From assembly GCA_023387295.1 (NCBI GenBank), contig JAEWIG010000177.1:1-9464 (forward strand): a stretch of DNA of 9,464 nt, written 5' to 3'. Below are positions 5,447-9,464 of this stretch, one piece after another. Every line of letters begins with the position of its first letter. Positions within the stretch are counted from its first letter, which is position 1. The notes under the pieces were generated by a model. The model was given only the letters and a program-made list of their open reading frames with translations. It made no database searches and was not told the DNA's origin. This DNA is from Bacillota bacterium (lineage in GTDB: Bacteria > Bacillota > Bacilli > Bacillales > Cytobacillaceae). The position numbers and the translations under genes are program-made.

Positions 5447-7449
5447 TGGAGATAGCCTTAATCGGTAATCCAAATACGGGAAAAACATCCCTTTTTAATA
5501 CCCTGACAGGTTCCTATGAGTATGTAGGGAACTGGAGTGGAGTTACAGTTGAAAAGAAAGTAGGATTATTTAAAAACAATCGAGATAAATTAATCGATTT
5601 GCCAGGGATTTATTCATTAAACCCATTATCGAAGGATGAAGGGGTTGTTACCCAATTCCTATTATCTGAAGATGTTGATAAAACGATTAATATCCTAGAT
5701 GCATCACAATTGGAAAGAAATCTGCATTTAACAATACAGTTGATTGAATATGGAAAACCAATTGTGATTGGATTAAATATGATCGATGTTGCAAGTAATA
5801 GAGGAATTCAAGTTGATTCAGAAAAATTAGCAGCCCAAATCGGTGTTCCAATTGTAGATGTCATTGCTAGAACAGGAAAAGGCTGTGATAATCTATCTAA
5901 ACTTGTCACAGAAGAAAAACATCGGATTCCAAATAAAAACTTCGTAAATTATGGCAAGGAAATTGAGGAATCCATTTTAGAACTTGAAAGGCTCCTTGAA
6001 GGGAAGACAGAGCTTTCAGTAAGGTGGCTTGCTCTTCAATTATTTGAAGGTAATGAGTATGTTAAGAAATATGTCAGCACATTTGCTGATGAAGCTCAAA
6101 TTTCTGCATTAGTTAACAGCGTAGAAAACAGTGTGAAGGCTAGCTACCAAACTTCAATTGAACAGTTTATTTTTCAAAAAAGAAAAGAAAAGATTAACAG
6201 TATTATAGAATCTGCTACAATCAAAAAAAATGAACATAAAGTCCCGCTATCTGAAAAAATTGATAAAATCGTAACTAATAAAATATTGGGCTTGCCCATT
6301 TTTTTCTTGCTCATGTATTTAATGTTTATGTTAACGTTCGACGGACTTGGTACACCAATATCAGATGCGCTTGATGGCTTTTTTGCAGGAACGCTAACAG
6401 ATCTTTTAAATGGCTGGCTTGATGCTGTAGGAGCATCCGAATTTATTCATTCTTTAATCCTTGATGGAATTGTTGCAGGGGTCGGTGGCGTTCTAGTTTT
6501 CGTCCCACAAATATTTATTCTCTTCTTCTTTATTTCTTTGCTTGAGGATTCCGGTTACATGGCAAGGGTTGCATTAGTCATGGATAGAATTATGGAATCA
6601 GTCGGGCTGAACGGGAAGGCCTTCATCCCAATGATTATTGGGTTTGGCTGTAATGTGCCAGGAATCATGGCGGCGAGAACGATAGAAACGCCTAAGGAGA
6701 GATTGTTAACCATTTTACTGACTCCGTTAATGTCCTGTTCTGCACGATTACCGATTTACGCACTATTCGTAGGGGCGTTTTTTGCAGCTAATAAAGCTTT
6801 TATTGTTTTATCTTTATACATTCTCGGAATTGTTGTTGCACTTATTCTCGCAAAAATATTTTCTTCGACGATTTTAAAAGGGGAGACTTCTTTATTTGTC
6901 ATCGAATTACCGCCATACCGCCTACCACAATTTCAGGCTTTATGGCGTAGTACATGGGATAAAGGAAAGGGCTTCGTTAAAAAGGCAGGTACATTTATTT
7001 TTGCGGGTTCTGTTTTTATTTGGCTCTTATCCTATGCAGGACCAGCTGGTCTAAATGTTGAGCTAGATGATAGCTACTTAGCAGTTATTGGTGGGGTATT
7101 AGCTCCATTGTTTGCGCCGATTGGCTTTGCTACATGGCAGGCAGGTGCTTCATTAATAACTGGATTTTTGGCTAAGGAAGCCATTATTTCAACAATGAAT
7201 ATTATTTATTTCGTACCGGATGAAGCGACTCTTCAAGGATTACTAGCAAATTACTTTACGCCATTAGCAGCATATAGTTTTATGGTATTTATCCTTTTAT
7301 ACATTCCTTGTTTAGCAACAGTCGCGACTATATATAAAGAAACAGAATCAAAGAAATGGACCGCCTTTTCAATTGGCTATGCCTTGTTTATTGCTTATTT
7401 CCTTGCTCTTATTATTTACCAAGGTGGAAAACTGTTAGGATTTGCTTAA
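5446..7449 (+). CDS. feoB: FeoB, GTP-dependent ferrous iron permease
   Basis: This is the main Fe(II) uptake permease of the cytoplasmic membrane, 667 residues, normal for Bacillus. The N-terminal G-domain has G1 GNPNTGKTS at 7-15, G2 threonine 34 in SGVTVEKK, G3 DLPG at 51-54, G4 NMID at 111-114 and a probable G5 ARTGKG at 141-146. A helical GDI-like region follows to about 275. The membrane part starts at LGLPIFFLLMYLMF (281-294). It includes both gate motifs: GFGCNVPGIMAA (399-410) with CSARLPIY (431-438), and the second repeat GFLAKEAI (573-580) with PCLATVATIYKE (621-632). The start is ATG at 5446, overlapping the feoA stop, with GGAGAG 6 nt upstream. An ATG at 5344 in the same frame lies inside feoA and would add 34 residues before the G1 motif. 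All key residues appear intact. Confidence 0.97.
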   Translation: MEIALIGNPNTGKTSLFNTLTGSYEYVGNWSGVTVEKKVGLFKNNRDKLIDLPGIYSLNPLSKDEGVVTQFLLSEDVDKTINILDASQLERNLHLTIQLIEYGKPIVIGLNMIDVASNRGIQVDSEKLAAQIGVPIVDVIARTGKGCDNLSKLVTEEKHRIPNKNFVNYGKEIEESILELERLLEGKTELSVRWLALQLFEGNEYVKKYVSTFADEAQISALVNSVENSVKASYQTSIEQFIFQKRKEKINSIIESATIKKNEHKVPLSEKIDKIVTNKILGLPIFFLLMYLMFMLTFDGLGTPISDALDGFFAGTLTDLLNGWLDAVGASEFIHSLILDGIVAGVGGVLVFVPQIFILFFFISLLEDSGYMARVALVMDRIMESVGLNGKAFIPMIIGFGCNVPGIMAARTIETPKERLLTILLTPLMSCSARLPIYALFVGAFFAANKAFIVLSLYILGIVVALILAKIFSSTILKGETSLFVIELPPYRLPQFQALWRSTWDKGKGFVKKAGTFIFAGSVFIWLLSYAGPAGLNVELDDSYLAVIGGVLAPLFAPIGFATWQAGASLITGFLAKEAIISTMNIIYFVPDEATLQGLLANYFTPLAAYSFMVFILLYIPCLATVATIYKETESKKWTAFSIGYALFIAYFLALIIYQGGKLLGFA

Positions 7450-7474
7450 CTCTATGAAATAGGGGATGAATATA

Positions 7475-7636
7475 ATGATGGTTAATATCATTATTGGTGG
7501 ACTAATTTTTGGCTATGCTGGCTTTGCACTAATAAAATTTCTAAAAAAATCAAAGCAAGGAAAATGTGCAGCATGCTCGATCAAGGACTCATGTAACACT
7601 ACATGCAGCACTGCTGTAGAAGATGAGACGAAATAA
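7475..7636 (+). CDS. FeoB-associated cysteine-rich membrane protein
   Basis: This 53-residue protein begins MMVNIIIGGLIFGYAGFAL, one N-terminal membrane helix (about 3-23). A basic stretch (KFLKKSKQGK) and a cysteine cluster C31-x2-C34-x5-C40-x3-C44 follow, then a short acidic tail. This is the layout of the small FeoB-associated Cys-rich membrane proteins found after feoB in Firmicutes, sometimes annotated FeoC-like although unrelated to the enterobacterial FeoC. AGGGGA lies 8 nt before the ATG; ATG 7478 is an equally reasonable start, and ATG 7466 overlaps the SD and is less likely. It begins 25 nt after the feoB stop and precedes the operon terminator, so it belongs to the Fur-controlled transcript. 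The cysteines suggest binding of Fe or an Fe-S centre on the cytosolic side of the membrane, which is inference. Confidence 0.88.
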   Translation: MMVNIIIGGLIFGYAGFALIKFLKKSKQGKCAACSIKDSCNTTCSTAVEDETK

Positions 7637-7660
7637 GAAATATGATTAATTTAAAGTTCA

Positions 7661-7703
7661 AGAAAAACTGTTGTTGTTATATAGGCAACAGTTTTTCTTT
7701 TTA
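7661..7703 (+). terminator. Intrinsic terminator of the feo operon
   Basis: A perfect 13-bp stem (AGAAAAACTGTTG at 7661-7673 with 7686-7698) and 12-nt loop end in a T-rich tail. It lies 24 nt after the last feo gene and just before the next promoter. Confidence 0.88.
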
Positions 7704-7706
7704 TAA

Positions 7707-7736
7707 TTGTTATTAATGAGGCAAATCTTTTATAAT
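7707..7736 (+). promoter_or_regulatory. Sigma-A promoter of the XRE regulator gene
   Basis: TTGTTA (7707-7712) and a consensus TATAAT (7731-7736) are separated by 18 nt. The TTG of the -35 is also the first in-frame start codon of the longest frame, which would put the coding region on its own promoter. This supports the later start at 7788. Confidence 0.65.
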
Positions 7737-7746
7737 GAAGTTAGCA

Positions 7747-7760
7747 GTGTAATAATACAC
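7747..7760 (+). promoter_or_regulatory. Candidate operator palindrome GTGTA-ATAA-TACAC
   Basis: A perfect 5-4-5 inverted repeat lies 10 nt after the -10, at or just past the expected transcription start and 27 nt before the start codon of the XRE regulator. Size and place fit an operator for negative autoregulation by a small helix-turn-helix dimer, but no experimental link is visible. Confidence 0.4.
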
Positions 7761-7787
7761 GAAAAGCTGAAAAGGAATGAATGGATT

Positions 7788-8258
7788 TTGACCCGTGAAG
7801 AAATTATCTTAAAAGTATCTGAAAAAATGCGTCTGATTCGTACCGAAGCAGGCTATACACAGGATAGAATGGCAGAAATCATTGGTATTTCAAAGAAAAC
7901 CCTCGTCCAAATTGAAAAAGGTAGAGTGGAAGCAGGATGGACGACGGCTGTAGCAGTTTGTGCCCTTTTTCGTGAAACTGAAACGGTTCGCTTTTTATTT
8001 GGGAATGAACCATTAGAAGTTTTAGAAACGATTGCAAGAGAAGGGATTGACTATCGTAAGGAAAAAACGATGGGCGGGAAAATTTGGTGGAAGGAAATTA
8101 ATCAGCATGACGGCTTAATTCTGCAACAGAATATTATTAGCAAGCATTATCGCATCATTGATGAAGAGCATTTCCGAATTTACAGTAGCTTTGATGAAGC
8201 TTCTTCGAATGAAAGATTTCATGAGCTAGTGTTTGAAAAAGAGAATAACAACTATTAG
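7788..8258 (+). CDS. XRE-type helix-turn-helix transcriptional regulator
   Basis: This 156-residue DNA-binding protein has an N-terminal HTH_3 domain at about 10-66, with the helix-turn-helix QDRMAEIIGISKKTLVQIEKGR at 25-46. A uncharacterised C-terminal part follows, including MGGKIWWKEI (95-104) and a hydrophilic segment LQQNIISKHYRIIDEEHFRIYSSFDEA. I do not recognise a named homologue, and the regulated genes are unknown. The start was set at TTG 7788 (MTREEIILKVSEKM); AAAGGA lies upstream at a rather long 11-nt spacing. Earlier starts at 7707 (TTG) and 7716 (ATG) fall inside the promoter and upstream of the -10, so they would not be transcribed. It has its own promoter and probable terminator, independent of the feo operon upstream and the sigY operon downstream. 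No ligand-binding or metal motif is visible. Confidence 0.85.
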   Translation: MTREEIILKVSEKMRLIRTEAGYTQDRMAEIIGISKKTLVQIEKGRVEAGWTTAVAVCALFRETETVRFLFGNEPLEVLETIAREGIDYRKEKTMGGKIWWKEINQHDGLILQQNIISKHYRIIDEEHFRIYSSFDEASSNERFHELVFEKENNNY

Positions 8259-8262
8259 TTGG

Positions 8263-8293
8263 AGTGCGGCCAATTATGGGCGTGCTTTTTTTT
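8263..8293 (+). terminator. Probable intrinsic terminator after the XRE gene
   Basis: An imperfect stem (8263-8271 with 8278-8286, including two G-U pairs and one mismatch) with a 6-nt loop runs into eight T. It starts 5 nt after the stop codon. The stem is not perfect, but the T-run and position are right. Confidence 0.6.
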
Positions 8294-8302
8294 ACAACCT
8301 AA

Positions 8303-8328
8303 TGAACGAAAATGAACTCTTATACGTC
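8303..8328 (+). promoter_or_regulatory. ECF-type (likely SigY-dependent) autoregulatory promoter
   Basis: TGAACG (8303-8308) and CGTC (8325-8328) are separated by exactly 16 nt, the AAC / CGT architecture of ECF sigma promoters. As I recall, it is close to the reported SigY autoregulatory site in B. subtilis. It is followed 55 nt later by the sigma factor start codon and lies just after the upstream terminator. A 7-bp inverted repeat (CTAATGA 8299-8305, TCATTAG 8332-8338) brackets it. Confidence 0.75.
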
Positions 8329-8383
8329 TAATCATTAGAAAAAAGAAAAAGCAAGTTATTGGGAAAGAGAGGCCTGGATTTGA

Positions 8384-8917
8384 ATGGAGGATAAAGAGCT
8401 CATTCTGAGTGCGAAACGTGGGGATCAAAGCTCCTTTGCCATGCTTTTTCAAAAAAATTATCCCTTCTTAGTAAAATATTTACTTAAGGTAACGATGAAT
8501 CCTGATATAGCAGAGGATCTTGCTCAAGAAACGATGGCAAAATGCATTGAGAAAATCCATTTATATGAAAGTAAATCGAAATTCTCATCATGGCTTATTT
8601 CTATAGCAACGAACCTTTACATTGATAGGCAGCGTAAAAAGAAGAGAGAAAAGAAATGGCTGCAGGAGGAAGAAATTTTTCGCAAGTTGAAATGGCAGGT
8701 AGAACATCGTAATGAAGAATGGAATGACGCATTGACTGCATTAGGCAAACTCAATGAGGATGTACGTATTCCAATAATTTTAAAGCATTATTATGGGTAT
8801 TCATATGATGAAATCGGAACGATGATGAAGGTTTCACCTGGAACGATAAAATCGAGGGTTCATAATGGGATTCTTTTTGTTAGAAAGGAGCTGAGATTGA
8901 ATGAAGAAACAAAGTGA
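8384..8917 (+). CDS. sigY: ECF RNA polymerase sigma factor SigY
   Basis: This extracytoplasmic-function sigma factor of 177 residues directs RNA polymerase to promoters such as the one just upstream. Region 2 covers about 18-88: DLAQETM at 45-51 and the DNA-contacting FSSWLISIATNLYIDRQRKKKR at 67-88. A charged linker follows, then region 4 from about 116, with the helix-turn-helix YSYDEIGTMMKVSPGTIKSRVHNG at about 139-162. Its sequence and its two small membrane-protein neighbours match the B. subtilis sigY-yxlC-yxlD order. The ATG at 8384 is the first possible start, since a TGA immediately precedes it; an AGAGAGG lies rather far (about 12 nt) upstream, so translation may be weak. Its last 17 nt overlap the next gene. 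Confidence 0.9.
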   Translation: MEDKELILSAKRGDQSSFAMLFQKNYPFLVKYLLKVTMNPDIAEDLAQETMAKCIEKIHLYESKSKFSSWLISIATNLYIDRQRKKKREKKWLQEEEIFRKLKWQVEHRNEEWNDALTALGKLNEDVRIPIILKHYYGYSYDEIGTMMKVSPGTIKSRVHNGILFVRKELRLNEETK

Positions 8918-9248
8918 GAGATTGGAAAATGAAAGTCTTAATGTTGATTTGTCTGATGTTTTAAAGGAAGTGGAGCAAGGACTAGAAATGATTGAAAATA
9001 ATGTTCCTGTTTATACACCAAATTTGGAATGGTTTGAACATATCGTGATCGAAGAAAAACAGAAATTGCGGAAAAAACTTATTTTTGATGTAGCTACTTT
9101 TGCTGTAGTTTCGTTAATAATTTTGAGCGGTGTTTTGTTTGCGTTGTATAAAGTTCCAATTGTTTTCTTTACGATTCAAGGGGTAGTTACTGTTTTTTTT
9201 GTTGCATACTTTGCTATTCAGTACGTTAAGCAGGTGAAAGAGACATGA
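8901..9248 (+). CDS. yxlC: YxlC-like membrane anti-sigma factor for SigY
   Basis: This 115-residue membrane protein is the probable negative regulator of SigY. The N-terminal 60 residues are cytosolic and acidic to basic (SDVLKEVEQGLEMIENNVPVY), the part expected to bind the sigma factor. Two membrane helices follow at about 62-84 (FDVATFAVVSLIILSGVLFALY) and 88-108 (IVFFTIQGVVTVFFVAYFAIQYV), with a short basic tail. It starts 17 nt inside sigY (AAAGGAG upstream within sigY) and ends in an ATGA overlap with the next gene, so stoichiometric, coupled translation is likely. No zinc-binding HxxxCxxC motif of the ZAS class is visible, which agrees with YxlC-type proteins. Assignment rests mainly on position, size and topology, as the family is poorly conserved. 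Confidence 0.78.
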   Translation: MKKQSERLENESLNVDLSDVLKEVEQGLEMIENNVPVYTPNLEWFEHIVIEEKQKLRKKLIFDVATFAVVSLIILSGVLFALYKVPIVFFTIQGVVTVFFVAYFAIQYVKQVKET

Positions 9249-9463
9249 ACGAAGAAATCACCCTACCAATGCTGATAGTTCTTGGCATTATTCTCATATG
9301 CCAGAGCAGTTTCCTTTTTACAAATGCAAGGAAGTATGGACATAATTATTGGTTATGGGGTATTTTGGGGTTAATTCAGGCCCCGATGCCAACTCTTATC
9401 TATCTTATTTTTGTAAGAAAGCTTTGGCCTAAAAGGAAGAGTAAATCTGAATTGAAGGAATGA
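9245..9463 (+). CDS. yxlD: YxlD-like small membrane protein, PLDc_N type
   Basis: This 72-residue protein has two membrane helices, about 7-28 (LPMLIVLGIILICQSSFLFTNA) and 34-58, the second including NYWLWGILGLIQAPMPTLIYL. A charged end KLWPKRKSKSELKE follows. The W-G-x4-Q-x-P-x-P pattern is typical of the phospholipase D nuclease N-terminal (PLDc_N) fold, as in YxlD and YxlE. In B. subtilis YxlD helps YxlC to keep SigY inactive; the same role is inferred here. The start codon overlaps the yxlC stop (ATGA). The stop at 9461-9463 is preceded by AAGGA, and an ATGA begins at 9460, so a further operon gene (yxlE-like by synteny) probably starts here or just past the right edge. Confidence 0.8.
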   Translation: MNEEITLPMLIVLGIILICQSSFLFTNARKYGHNYWLWGILGLIQAPMPTLIYLIFVRKLWPKRKSKSELKE

Positions 9464-9464
9464 A

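Noticed and set aside
8255..8452. 65-residue open frame on the minus strand
   Set aside because: It is antisense to the start of sigY, its promoter and a terminator; low-complexity product without domain features.
1..9464. CRISPR array, tRNA, rRNA, insertion sequence or prophage
   Set aside because: No regularly spaced direct repeats, tRNA-like folds, transposase or phage genes were seen on either strand.

Overview
The window looks like ordinary chromosome of a low-GC Bacillus-type bacterium (Bacillaceae). The evidence is the AT-rich codon use, the strong AGGAGG-type ribosome binding sites, frequent TTG/GTG starts, A/T-flanked hairpin terminators, and gene content resembling Bacillus subtilis: YhdP/YhdT-type transporters around a MerR gene, a feoAB locus, and a sigY operon. 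I see no prophage, insertion sequence, CRISPR array, tRNA or rRNA.

Left part (1-817): the 3' end of a sensor histidine kinase gene (+), then an intergenic stretch with a long interrupted inverted repeat and a bidirectional terminator shared with the next gene. Middle-left (818-4901, all minus strand, transcribed from right to left): a TTG-start GNAT acetyltransferase with its own terminator; a CNNM/CorC-type membrane protein (YhdT-like); a MerR-family regulator whose helix-turn-helix is in the wrong frame relative to its only good start codon; and a second CNNM/CorC-type protein (YhdP/MpfA-like). The last has a structured leader, and its most likely start is a TTG downstream of the longest-frame start.

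Middle-right (about 4902-7700): a Fur-box-controlled ferrous iron uptake operon on the + strand. It holds feoA (unusually cysteine-rich), feoB, and a 53-residue cysteine-rich membrane protein of the FeoB-associated type, and is closed by a strong hairpin terminator. FeoB is the GTP-dependent Fe(II) permease, FeoA its cytosolic SH3-like partner, and the small protein probably a membrane-bound accessory.

Right part (7700-9464): an XRE-type regulator with a clear sigma-A promoter and a candidate operator palindrome, then the start of a sigY-yxlC-yxlD operon. This encodes an ECF sigma factor and two small membrane proteins, the first the likely anti-sigma factor, translationally coupled by overlapping start and stop codons. 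It is preceded by an ECF-type promoter (TGAACG-16 nt-CGTC), consistent with autoregulation.

I found no strong case for a wholly new system. The best leads are the frameshifted MerR start, the hairpin leader of the YhdP-like gene, the 15-bp interrupted inverted repeat after the kinase, the cysteine cluster in FeoA, and corrected starts for several genes.
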